Shown here one piece after another: positions 15,641 to 23,676 of a DNA stretch of 58,262 nt (its first letter is position 1; each line of letters opens with the position of its first letter). The notes below the pieces were generated by a model that worked only from the letters and a program-made list of their open reading frames with translations, was not told the DNA's origin and made no database searches. The translations under genes and the position numbers were made by a program. The stretch comes from Oscillospiraceae bacterium (GTDB lineage Bacteria; Bacillota; Clostridia; Oscillospirales; Oscillospiraceae): NCBI GenBank assembly GCA_016282135.1, contig JAEEKA010000118.1, forward strand, positions 1-58,262. Direction: 5' to 3'.

Positions 15641-17401
15641 CTATTGTCCGGCCAGCTCCAGGAACTGCTCCACTCTCGCCTTGAAGATTTCCAGGCTGGA
15701 GCGCCAGAAGTTCACGTCGCCCAGGTCGATGTCGGCCATCTTGGCTACGTCCTCCACGGAGGCCACGGTGGTGGCCTTCAGCAGGGCCCGGTACTTGGGC
15801 AGGAAGGCCTCGCCCTCCTTGCGGTACTGGGCGTAGAGACCCGCTGCGAAGAGGCCGCCGAAGGCGTAGGGGAAGTTGTAGAAGCTCAGGCCGGAGGAAT
15901 AGTAGTGGCCCTTGCAGACCCACATGTAGGGATGCAGGGTATCCAGGTCCAGGCCGTCGCCGTAGCCCCGCTTCTGGGCCTCCTTCATCATGGCGCAGAG
16001 CTCGTCGGGGAAGGCGAAGCCCTCCTTGGCTTTTTCAAAAACAGCGGTCTCAAACCAATAGCGGCTCATAATGTCGCACATGATCTGGGTGGTGTCCTGG
16101 AGCTGGCTTTCCAGCAGGCCCAACTTGACCTCCCGATCGGACGCCTCGTCCAGAGCGGCGTTCATCACCACGGTCTCGTTGAAGGTGGAGGCGGTCTCCG
16201 CCACGGGCATGGAGTAGTCCAGGTTCAGGGGGCGGTGGTCCTCGATCATCATGCCGTGGTAGGCGTGGCCCAGCTCGTGGGCCAGGGTGACGATGTCGGA
16301 GAAGGAGCCGTCAAAGTTGGTGAGCACCCGGCTCTGCTTGATGGTGGAAATATTGGCGCAGAAGGCCCCGCCCACCTTGCCGGAATGGGGATAGAAGTCG
16401 ATCCAGGCGTCGTCAAAGGCATGCTCCATCATATCGGCCATGTCCGGGGCGAAGGGGCGGAAGTGCTCGATTAAGTACTTCTTCGCGTCCTCCACCGTGT
16501 AGGTGGCGGTGTTCTTGCCCATAGGAGCAAACATATCCCACCATTTCAGGCCGCCCTCGTAGCCCAGCATCTTGGCCTTGGCCCGCAGGTACTTCCAGAA
16601 CACGGAGAGATACTCCTCGATGGCCTGAATCATGGCGTCCAGGGTGGTTTTCTTCATGCGGCTGTGGCGGAGGGTCATCTCCAGAGGAGAGCCGCCCTTG
16701 CGGAGCTCACATTCGGTGGTAACCTGCTGCTTGATGGAGTTCAGCGCGAAGCAGACCCCGTCCTTGATTTTGTCATAGCAGGCGACCTCCGCGTCGTAGG
16801 CGTCCTTCCGCACCTGGGGATCGGCGTCATAGGCCAGGTTCCGCACGGCGGAAAGGGTAATCTTTTCGCCCCGGTAGTCGGCGGTGACGGTGGAGGTCAG
16901 ATAGGATTGGAGATTGCCCCAGGCGGTGCCGCCGGAGAGGTCCATCTTGGCCAGGGCCTCCTCCACCTTCTCATCCAGGGTGTACTTGGCGTCGTCCTTC
17001 ATGGTCCGCAGCAGATAGGCATACTCGCCCAAGAAGGGATCGGCGGCAATCAGCTCTTCCAGGTTCTCCGTCCGGCCCACGTAAGCCTGGAGCGCGGCCT
17101 GGGCGGCACTGAGGTCGCTCATGATCTTCTGCAGCTTTGCCTCGGCGTTGACGGCCTCCTCGTCGGCCGTGTTCACGCTGCTCCGCAGGCCCGCGTACTC
17201 AAACAGGGGAATGACCAGCAGGGTGATTTCCTCCTGCAGCTCCAGGGCCCGGTGAAGAACGGCGCCCCGGTCCTCCTCCGGCAGCTTGGCTGCAAAGGCG
17301 TTAATAGCCTCCGCCGTCTCGGTGAGCTTTTTCATGTCGTTCCGGAATTTCTCTGTTTCCATGCCCTCATACAGGGGCGTCAGATCCCACTCTTTGTTCA
17401 T
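15641..17401 (-). CDS. pepF: Oligoendopeptidase F family protein (peptidase M3)
   Basis: The 586-residue zinc peptidase has the typical N-terminal WDLTPLYEG and the catalytic TLAHELGHAYHG (HExxH at about residue 375), followed by the M3 helix with ETASTFNE, which supplies the third ligand Glu. The length matches PepF. It cleaves cytoplasmic oligopeptides and has roles in peptide nutrition and signal-peptide turnover in related Firmicutes. It sits 29 nt after the Gx transporter gene with a cctcctt (reverse aaggagg) ribosome site, and heads a peptidase-containing operon with the HExxH surface protein further down. Confidence 0.95.
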   Translation of the reverse strand: MNKEWDLTPLYEGMETEKFRNDMKKLTETAEAINAFAAKLPEEDRGAVLHRALELQEEITLLVIPLFEYAGLRSSVNTADEEAVNAEAKLQKIMSDLSAAQAALQAYVGRTENLEELIAADPFLGEYAYLLRTMKDDAKYTLDEKVEEALAKMDLSGGTAWGNLQSYLTSTVTADYRGEKITLSAVRNLAYDADPQVRKDAYDAEVACYDKIKDGVCFALNSIKQQVTTECELRKGGSPLEMTLRHSRMKKTTLDAMIQAIEEYLSVFWKYLRAKAKMLGYEGGLKWWDMFAPMGKNTATYTVEDAKKYLIEHFRPFAPDMADMMEHAFDDAWIDFYPHSGKVGGAFCANISTIKQSRVLTNFDGSFSDIVTLAHELGHAYHGMMIEDHRPLNLDYSMPVAETASTFNETVVMNAALDEASDREVKLGLLESQLQDTTQIMCDIMSRYWFETAVFEKAKEGFAFPDELCAMMKEAQKRGYGDGLDLDTLHPYMWVCKGHYYSSGLSFYNFPYAFGGLFAAGLYAQYRKEGEAFLPKYRALLKATTVASVEDVAKMADIDLGDVNFWRSSLEIFKARVEQFLELAGQ

Positions 17402-17430
17402 TTGCTTGTCCTCCTTGTGTTTCTTTTATC

Positions 17431-17928
17431 TTATTTTTCTGATTTTTTCACACGGTTTACAACGATTTGGGCGGCAATGCCGGTGAAGAAGCCGGTGACC
17501 ATGCCGGAGAGCAGCAGCACCGGCAGATAGGCCCACAGGCCCGGGGTGGCAGCAATCCATACGGCGGCCAGAAGCTGGCCCAAGTTGTGAAGCATGGCTC
17601 CCAAAACGGAGGCCACCCATAGCTGCTTGGGCCGAAGCAGGCCCCGGAGCAGGCACATGCCGCCCCAGCTCAACAGACCGCCTCCGGCGGAATAGGCCAG
17701 GGCCCCCAGGCTCCCGGTGATGACGGCGGAAAGGACGATCTTCACGCTCAGCACCGCCAGGGCCTCCCGGCGCCCGTAGAGAAAGAGCACCGCCACTACA
17801 ATGACGTTTCCCAGTCCCAGCTTGACCCCCGGCACCGGCACAGGCGGCGGGATCTGGTTCTCCGCCACGAACAGCACCAGGCTCACTGCGGTCAGCAGAC
17901 TCAACTGCAAGAGCTTTTTCAGTTTCAT
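17431..17928 (-). CDS. Gx transporter family membrane protein
   Basis: The 165-residue protein is almost entirely hydrophobic with about five membrane helices. It matches the family first annotated as heptaprenyl diphosphate synthase component I (PVPGVKLGLGNVIVVAVLF near residue 33, LRGLLRPKQLW and the MLHNLGQLLAA motif). These proteins resemble small-molecule ECF-type S components; the substrate is unknown. It is first in the run Gx-pepF-PH-HExxH. Upstream lie two palindromic elements and a heptad repeat rather than a clear promoter, so transcription may come from the CDF gene. Confidence 0.85.
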   Translation of the reverse strand: MKLKKLLQLSLLTAVSLVLFVAENQIPPPVPVPGVKLGLGNVIVVAVLFLYGRREALAVLSVKIVLSAVITGSLGALAYSAGGGLLSWGGMCLLRGLLRPKQLWVASVLGAMLHNLGQLLAAVWIAATPGLWAYLPVLLLSGMVTGFFTGIAAQIVVNRVKKSEK

Positions 17929-17947
17929 GTTTCCTGTTCTGTCGGGC

Positions 17948-18004
17948 GGACGGCAGAGTGCCGTCCCTGCACGTTTTATTCCGGCGGACGGCAGAGCGCC
18001 GTCC
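17948..18004. repeat. Two copies of palindromic element GGACGGCAGAG-GCCGTCC
   Basis: 19-bp palindromes at 17948-17966 and 17986-18004 differ by one base, in the loop region (T or C), and are each followed by ctgc. Related copies are at 21239-21257, 49548-49566 and 51855-51874. Confidence 0.85.
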
Positions 18005-18013
18005 CTGCGTCTC

Positions 18014-18051
18014 CTATTGCCTATTGCCTATCGCCTGGTGCCTGTTGCCTA
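18014..18051. repeat. Heptad tandem repeat beginning at the CDF stop codon
   Basis: Five heptads (CTATTGC, CTATTGC, CTATCGC, CTGGTGC, CTGTTGC) on the plus strand are followed by CTA, which is the TAG stop codon of the minus-strand CDF gene. The array therefore starts exactly where coding ends. Confidence 0.85.
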
Positions 18052-19149
18052 ATCACTCATATCATTGTCCATCGTCACCCGGAGCCGATACTTCGGATAC
18101 CGCTCCTGAAGCTCTTCCTCAATCTGCTGCCAGACTGCGTGGCGGTCCGGGGCTTCGAAGCCGATGATCACGTCGAACTGGATGCTGTCCTCCGTCATAT
18201 AGAAGCCATGCATTTGCAGCACGTGGTCCTTCATCATGACCCGGCGGCGGATGTCCTCCCGAATGTGGGCAGCCTCGTCGTCAGTGGTATTCACCGAGTA
18301 GACGCTCACGCCCGTCAGTACCACGCCGGTTTCCTCCATAACTTTCTGGACGATCTCCCGCTCCAGGCTGTCCAGCCGGTCTGCGGTGTAGTAGTCCGGT
18401 ACCTCGATGTGGACCGAGCCCATGAGCAGGTCCGGGCCGTAGCTGTGGAGAATCAGGTCGTAGGCCCCGGACACGTCCTCGAAGCCCTGAATAACCGCCT
18501 TGACGGAGCGGGCCAGCTCCGTGTCCACCCGCTCTCCCAGGATGCGGGAGATGGTCTGGCGGAGCAGATCAAAGCCGGATTTGAGGATCACCAGGGAGAT
18601 GACCGCGCCCAAAGGTGCCTCCACAGAGAGGTTCCAGATCAGATAGATTCCCGCGGCAACCAGGGTGGCTGCGGAGATCACCGCGTCGTTCCGGGCGTCC
18701 TGACCGGAGGCGATCAGGGCGTCGGAGTTCACCTTCTCGCCGGTTCGTTTGGAATAAACGCTCAGAGCCAGCTTCACCACGATGGCCGCGCCGACGATAA
18801 TCAGGGCGGCAGGGCTGTATTCCGGCGTTTCCGGGTGGATGATCTTCTTCACGGATTCCACCAGGGAGGTGACGCCGGCATAGAGAATGATGATGGCAAT
18901 GATGGCCGCGGTGAGATATTCCGCCCGGCCGTGGCCGTAGGGGTGCTCCTTATCCGGCTTTCGCCCGGCGATCCGGGTGCCCACAATGGTGATGACGGAG
19001 GAGAGCGCGTCGGAGAGGTTGTTGACCGCGTCCAGCACAATGGCAATAGAGTGAGACAGCAGACCGATCACGGCCTTAAAGCCCGCAAGAAGCACGTTGG
19101 CGATAATTCCGATGATACTGGTACGCACGATGATTCCCTTGCGATCCAT
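18049..19149 (-). CDS. Cation diffusion facilitator transporter
   Basis: The 366-residue protein has the six-helix CDF domain with SIAIVLDAVNNLSDALSS (metal-site Asp pair in helix 2), the loop KPDKEHPYGHGRAEYL, and helix 5 residues (GQDARNDAVISA) that complete the metal site, followed by the cytoplasmic ZT-dimer-like domain. It exports divalent metal ions such as Zn2+ or Mn2+ by proton antiport. The start at 19149 (MDRKGIIVRT) is preferred, as ggggg lies 8 nt upstream; longer in-frame starts reach through the upstream promoter region. The C-terminus is about 80 residues longer than the minimal family. The stop codon is part of a heptad repeat. Confidence 0.93.
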   Translation of the reverse strand: MDRKGIIVRTSIIGIIANVLLAGFKAVIGLLSHSIAIVLDAVNNLSDALSSVITIVGTRIAGRKPDKEHPYGHGRAEYLTAAIIAIIILYAGVTSLVESVKKIIHPETPEYSPAALIIVGAAIVVKLALSVYSKRTGEKVNSDALIASGQDARNDAVISAATLVAAGIYLIWNLSVEAPLGAVISLVILKSGFDLLRQTISRILGERVDTELARSVKAVIQGFEDVSGAYDLILHSYGPDLLMGSVHIEVPDYYTADRLDSLEREIVQKVMEETGVVLTGVSVYSVNTTDDEAAHIREDIRRRVMMKDHVLQMHGFYMTEDSIQFDVIIGFEAPDRHAVWQQIEEELQERYPKYRLRVTMDNDMSD

Positions 19150-19224
19150 AACAAAACGCCCCCTGAAATCAATTGCCTCCATTGTATAATATTTTCCCGC
19201 AAAATACAATCGAAATTTTTCTCC

Positions 19225-19263
19225 TTGCATTCGCAGAAAAAGTGTGCTACGATACATTATAAT
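19225..19263 (+). promoter_or_regulatory. Possible promoter of spoU-dprA-topA run
   Basis: TTGCAT (19225-19230), 17 bp, TACGAT (19248-19253); a better -10 TATAAT at 19258-19263 has no matching -35. One of the two probably drives the long plus-strand operon. Confidence 0.45.
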
Positions 19264-19292
19264 GTGTTTATTCATTTGAAGGAGGCGGGGGC

Positions 19293-20054
19293 ATGTCGGA
19301 GCTGATTACATCGAAGGCCAACGGCACCCTGCAGCATGCGCGAAAACTGATGGCCAGTCGGAAATACCGGTATGAATGCCGTGCCTTCGCAGCCGACGGC
19401 ACAAAGCTGGTGGAGGAAGCCCTGCGCTGGGGGCTGGGCGTGGACGCCCTGATCCTGCGGGAAGACCTGGCCTTTCCCGTGCCCCCCGGCGTCCGGGAGC
19501 TGCGGGTTCCCGAGAGCCTCATGCGGGACCTCTCCCGGATGGAGACTCCCCAGGGCGTGCTGGCCCTGTGCCGGATGCCGGAGCCAAAGCCTCTGGATCT
19601 GCGCCCCGGCTGCCTGATTCTGGACGGGATTCAGGACCCGGGCAATCTGGGCACCATTCTGCGAACGGCGGATGCCTTTGGCGTGCCGGTGGTTCTGGCG
19701 GACGGCTGCGCCGATCCCTACGGGGAAAAGACCGTCCGGGCCACCATGGGGGCCGTCTTCCGCTGCCCGCCGGTGCAGGCGGCCACGGAGGAGATTCTGG
19801 CCCAATGCGCCGCCCGGGCACTTCCGGTCTGCGTCACGGCCCTGTCCGATCGGGCGGAGGACCTGCGCCGGATCGAGCTATCCGCCTGCGTCACCGTCAT
19901 TGGCTCCGAGGGTCAGGGGGTCAGCGAGGCTTTCCTGTCCGCCGCGGCCCGGGAGGCCATCATCCCCATGACGCCTCACTGCGAGTCTCTGAACGCTGCG
20001 GTTGCCGCCGCGGTGGTTCTCTGGGAGCTCCGGCGCCGGGAGGGACTTTCATGA
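19293..20054 (+). CDS. TrmH/SpoU-family RNA 2'-O-methyltransferase
   Basis: The 253-residue protein has an N-terminal substrate-binding part (ASRKYRYECRAFAADGTKLVEEAL) and a C-terminal SpoU knot. The three signature motifs are visible: DGIQDPGNLGTILRTADAFG, VIGSEGQGVSE and IPMTPHCESLNAAVAAAVVLWE. It methylates ribose in tRNA or rRNA; the exact target cannot be told from sequence. gaaggaggcggggg precedes the ATG. Its stop overlaps dprA by 4 nt (ATGA). Confidence 0.93.
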   Translation: MSELITSKANGTLQHARKLMASRKYRYECRAFAADGTKLVEEALRWGLGVDALILREDLAFPVPPGVRELRVPESLMRDLSRMETPQGVLALCRMPEPKPLDLRPGCLILDGIQDPGNLGTILRTADAFGVPVVLADGCADPYGEKTVRATMGAVFRCPPVQAATEEILAQCAARALPVCVTALSDRAEDLRRIELSACVTVIGSEGQGVSEAFLSAAAREAIIPMTPHCESLNAAVAAAVVLWELRRREGLS

Positions 20055-21232
20055 GGGAATCGAATCTTCTCTGGGTCTGGCTGTCCCTGCGGCCAGGGCT
20101 GGGACCCGTGAAGCAGCGAAAACTGCTGGACCTGGCCGGAAGCCCTGCGGAGCTCTACGCCGCGGGAGAAGAAGCGCTGGCCCGGATGGGCATTTCTCAG
20201 GCTGCCCGCACGGCCCTGCTGGACAAATCTCTGGATCGGCCGCGCCGCATTCTGCAAGACTGTGAGGCGCTTGGTATTACAGTGCTGACCCCTGGCGCGG
20301 ACGCCTATCCCGCCGCCCTGCGCCGCACCGCCGACGCGCCTGCCGTACTCTATTGTCTGGGCAGGCTCCCCGTCTCCGGGGAACGGCCCTGGATCGGACT
20401 GGTGGGCGCCCGGCAGGCAGACCGGCGCGGGCTGGCTCTGGCCCGCCGCTTTGGCGCGGAGATTGCCGCCTGCGGCGGCCTGGTGGTCACCGGCATGGCC
20501 CGGGGCGTGGACGCGGCTGCCGCCGAAGGCGCTCTGGGCCAGGGCGGTCCGGTGGTGGGCGTGCTGGGAAGCGGCGCGGACGTGGTCTATCCCAGGGAAA
20601 ACGCCCAGCTCTTTGCCCGGGCTGCGGCGCAGGGCGGCCTGCTCTCGGAATATCCCCCCGGCACCGCCCCCGACGCCCGGCATTTCCCCGCCCGCAACCG
20701 GATCATCAGCGCCCTTTCCGACGGGATCGTGGTGATTCAGGCAGGCGCGGAGAGCGGCGCTCTGATTACGGCCCGCTGGGCCGCGGACCAAGGGCGGGAC
20801 GTCTTCTCCGTTCCCGGTCCTCCGGAAGAGCCCCTGAGCAAAGGCTGCAATCAGCTTTTGCGGGACGGAGCCCGCCTGGCGGAGTCCGGCCTGGACGTGA
20901 TGCGGGAGTATGTGTACCGCTACCCCGGGACGGTTAGAATGCAGAATGCGGAATGCAGAATGCAAAATGAGGGATCAGGGATCAGGGATCAAGGATCAGG
21001 GACGTGCAGCGGCGTACAGTGTGCGCCACGGGACAGCGCGCGCCAGCCTGTGGAGGGCTTGACGTCTGAACAGCGGGCCATCGTGGCCGCCTTGGAAGGC
21101 GGTCCCATGCAGTTGGACGCGCTGATCGACAAAACCGGTCTGCCCGCGTCTCAGGTGCTGTTCCAGCTCACGGTTCTACAAATCAAAAAAATTCTTTCCC
21201 AGGAGCCTGGGAAGATTTACAAATTACGCTGA
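20051..21232 (+). CDS. dprA: DNA processing protein DprA (Smf), with in-frame repeat insertion
   Basis: The 393-residue DprA loads RecA on incoming single-stranded DNA during transformation. The Rossmann core shows VGARQADRRG, GMARGVDAAA, GSGADVVYP, GLLSEYPPG, FPARNRIISALSD and ESGALITARWAADQGRDV. After about residue 295, nine to ten DNA heptads and a hairpin encode about 40 residues low in complexity (QNAECRMQNEGSGIRDQGSG-like) before the C-terminal winged-helix section resumes (LTSEQRAIVAALEGG). The insert is in frame, without stops, in the linker between domains, so the protein is probably still functional. The start ATG overlaps the SpoU stop. Confidence 0.93.
   Translation: MRESNLLWVWLSLRPGLGPVKQRKLLDLAGSPAELYAAGEEALARMGISQAARTALLDKSLDRPRRILQDCEALGITVLTPGADAYPAALRRTADAPAVLYCLGRLPVSGERPWIGLVGARQADRRGLALARRFGAEIAACGGLVVTGMARGVDAAAAEGALGQGGPVVGVLGSGADVVYPRENAQLFARAAAQGGLLSEYPPGTAPDARHFPARNRIISALSDGIVVIQAGAESGALITARWAADQGRDVFSVPGPPEEPLSKGCNQLLRDGARLAESGLDVMREYVYRYPGTVRMQNAECRMQNEGSGIRDQGSGTCSGVQCAPRDSARQPVEGLTSEQRAIVAALEGGPMQLDALIDKTGLPASQVLFQLTVLQIKKILSQEPGKIYKLR
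20936..21058 (+). repeat. Heptad array and palindrome inserted in dprA
   Basis: Heptads AGAATGC, AGAATGC, GGAATGC, AGAATGC, AAAATGA, GGGATCA (three times), AGGATCA and GGGACGT run from 20936 to 21005, followed by palindromic sequence around GGCGTAC/GTGCGCC. All are read in frame within dprA. Confidence 0.85.
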
Positions 21233-21238
21233 ATCTAC

Positions 21239-21257
21239 GGACGGCGCTCCGCCGTCC
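21239..21257. repeat. Palindromic element before topA
   Basis: GGACGGCG and CGCCGTCC pair around CTC; same family as 17948-18004. It lies between the dprA stop and the topA ribosome site and has no T-tract, so it is not a normal terminator. Confidence 0.7.
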
Positions 21258-21290
21258 CCACGATACGAACTCTCAGGAGGAAAATCTTAC

Positions 21291-23579
21291 ATGTCGAAGC
21301 AAAACCCCGATCTGGTAATCGTGGAATCGCCCTCCAAGGCGAAAACAATCGGAAAATACCTGGGACCGGATTTCCAGGTGAAGGCCTGCATGGGCCACCT
21401 GCGGGACCTGCCCAAGAGCACCATGGGCGTGGATCTGGAGCACGACTTCACCCCGGAATACATCCCCATGAAGGAGAAGGCCGACCTGATCAAGGAGCTA
21501 AAAAAGGCTGCCGAGAAGGCCGGAACCGTCTACCTCGCAACTGACCCGGACCGGGAAGGCGAAGCCATTTCCTGGCACATCAAGGAGCTGCTGGATCTGC
21601 CGGAAAGCAAGACCCGCCGGGTGACCTTCAACGAGATCACCAAGGGCGTGGTCACCAAGGCCATCCGGCAGCCCAGAGACATTGATCTGGACCTGGTGGA
21701 CGCCCAGCAGGCCCGCCGAATTCTGGACCGGATCGTGGGCTATCAGCTCTCCCCCCTGCTCTGGCGGAAGGTCCGCCGGGGCCTCTCTGCGGGCCGGGTT
21801 CAGTCCGTGGCCACCCGTCTGGTGGTGGAGCGGGAAAATGAGATTCGCGCCTTTGTGCCGGAGGAATACTGGTCCCTGGACGTGACTTTGGAATGTCTGG
21901 AAAAGCCGGGCCGCTTTGAGGCCCACTACCACGGGGAAAACGGCAAAAAGGAGACGCTCCCCAACGAGGAGCGGACCATTGCCGTGCTGAACGACGTGCA
22001 GGGCCAGCGCTTCACCGTCCGGGAGATCAAGACGGCGGAGAAGCGCCGTTCCCCCGCGCCCCCCTTCATCACCTCCACTCTCCAGCAGGAGGCCTCCCGG
22101 AAGCTCAACATGACCCCCAAGCGCACCATGGCCCTGGCCCAGCAGCTCTACGAGGGCGTGGAGGTCACCGGCCACGGAGCCGTGGGTCTCATCACCTATA
22201 TGCGTACCGACTCCCTGCGTCTGTCTGAGGAGGCCCTTTCCGCCGCCAAGGACTTTATCGAGGAGCGCTACGGCAAGAGCTACCACCCCGGCGCACCCAG
22301 GCGCTTCAAAACCAAGGGCGCGGCCCAGGACGCCCACGAGGCCATCCGGCCCAGCGACGTGCGCCTGGATCCGGAAACCCTCCAGGCGGACCTGACCCGG
22401 GATCAGTATCGGCTCTATAAGCTGATCTGGAGCCGTTTTGTGGCCAGCCAGATGTCCAACGCGGTCTACGACACCGCCACCATCGACACCGACTGCAAGG
22501 GCCACAGCTTCCGCTCCAACCACCAGAGCCTGCGCTTCGCCGGCTTCCTGGCCGTCTATGAAGAGGGCCGGGACGACGAGAGCGAGGAGAAGACGGACAC
22601 CCTGCCCGAGCTGCGGGAAGGGGAGCAGCTCCGCCACGTGGAGAGCCGGCCCGAGCAGCATTTCACCCAGCCCCCCGCCCGCTACACCGAGGCCACTCTG
22701 GTCAAGGCCATGGAGGAGAAGGGCGTGGGCCGTCCCTCCACCTACGCCTCCATCGTGTCCACCATCCAGGATCGGGAGTACGTGGTAAAGAAGGACAAGA
22801 AGCTGGAGCCGACCCCTCTGGGCGAGGTGGTCACTCAGCTTATGCTGGACCGGTTCAACGACGTGATCGACGTGGAATTCACCGCCGGCATGGAAAACAA
22901 GCTGGACGAGGTGGAGGCCGGAAAGCTGCCCTATAAGCAGGTGCTTCGGGACTTCTACGCCGGATTCCACAGGGAAATGGAGGACGCCGAGGAGGCCCTC
23001 AAGGACACCCGGATCAAGGTCCCCGAGGAGGTTACGGAGGAGGTCTGCGAGCTCTGCGGACGGAAGATGGTGGTGAAGTTCGGCCGCTTCGGCAAGTTCC
23101 TGGCCTGCCCCGGCTACCCGGAATGCAAGAACGCCAAGCCCATTGTGGAACACATGCCGGGCCGCTGCCCCAAGTGCGGCGGCGGCATGCTCAAGCGCAA
23201 ATCCAAGCGGGGCTTTGCCTACTACGCCTGCGAGACCGGCGCCGCCTGCGGCTTTATGACCTGGGACGTGCCCACGGATCAGGACTGCCCCGCCTGCGGC
23301 CAGACCATGTTCAAGCGCTCCGGCAAGGGCCGGATGAAGCCCTTCTGCATCAACGAAAAGTGCGAAAACTTCCTGCCCGAGGACAAGCGGGGCTACTACA
23401 AGAAGCCCGCCGCCACCCCCGAGGAAGCCGCTGCCGCCGAGGCAGCGGAGGGAGCAGGGAGCGAGAAAAAAGCCCCGGCAAAGAAAACCGCTGCCAGGAA
23501 GACAACCGCAAAAAAAACCGCAGCGAAGAAAACAACTGCCAAAAAGACAACAACAAGGACGAAAAGTAAGAAGGAATAA
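21291..23579 (+). CDS. topA: DNA topoisomerase I
   Basis: The 762-residue type IA topoisomerase relaxes negative supercoils. The TOPRIM domain has VIVESPSKAKTIGKYLG and ATDPDREGEAISWH; the active-site Tyr is in YMRTDSLRLSE (about residue 303). Three C-terminal Cys4 zinc ribbons begin at about 585 (CELCGRKM, CPKCGGGM, CPACGQTM). The last 40 residues are a Lys/Ala/Thr tail of repeated KKTAAKKTTA type, common in high-GC bacteria but long for a Clostridia. The ribosome site is aggaggaaa. The coding end merges into an AG-rich repeat (last residues KSKKE). Confidence 0.97.
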   Translation: MSKQNPDLVIVESPSKAKTIGKYLGPDFQVKACMGHLRDLPKSTMGVDLEHDFTPEYIPMKEKADLIKELKKAAEKAGTVYLATDPDREGEAISWHIKELLDLPESKTRRVTFNEITKGVVTKAIRQPRDIDLDLVDAQQARRILDRIVGYQLSPLLWRKVRRGLSAGRVQSVATRLVVERENEIRAFVPEEYWSLDVTLECLEKPGRFEAHYHGENGKKETLPNEERTIAVLNDVQGQRFTVREIKTAEKRRSPAPPFITSTLQQEASRKLNMTPKRTMALAQQLYEGVEVTGHGAVGLITYMRTDSLRLSEEALSAAKDFIEERYGKSYHPGAPRRFKTKGAAQDAHEAIRPSDVRLDPETLQADLTRDQYRLYKLIWSRFVASQMSNAVYDTATIDTDCKGHSFRSNHQSLRFAGFLAVYEEGRDDESEEKTDTLPELREGEQLRHVESRPEQHFTQPPARYTEATLVKAMEEKGVGRPSTYASIVSTIQDREYVVKKDKKLEPTPLGEVVTQLMLDRFNDVIDVEFTAGMENKLDEVEAGKLPYKQVLRDFYAGFHREMEDAEEALKDTRIKVPEEVTEEVCELCGRKMVVKFGRFGKFLACPGYPECKNAKPIVEHMPGRCPKCGGGMLKRKSKRGFAYYACETGAACGFMTWDVPTDQDCPACGQTMFKRSGKGRMKPFCINEKCENFLPEDKRGYYKKPAATPEEAAAAEAAEGAGSEKKAPAKKTAARKTTAKKTAAKKTTAKKTTTRTKSKKE

Positions 23580-23662
23580 GTGAGAAGTAAGAATTATCCG
23601 AGAACGAATCGTTTCTCTTCTGTCGCGTTTACTTCTTACCTCCTACTTCTTAGTTCTTACTT
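23564..23662. repeat. AG-rich/CT-rich inverted repeat between topA and trmFO
   Basis: An AAGTAAGAAG-type arm starts inside the last topA codons, covers the stop, and is answered by a TTACTTCTTAC-type arm ending 14 nt before the trmFO ATG. The transcript would fold into a long imperfect hairpin inside the operon. Confidence 0.8.
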
Positions 23663-23676
23663 GCTTGCGAGATACT

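Noticed and set aside
21498-23153. Long minus-strand open frame opposite topA
   Set aside because: Same GC artefact; no ribosome site, and topA motifs fill the other strand.
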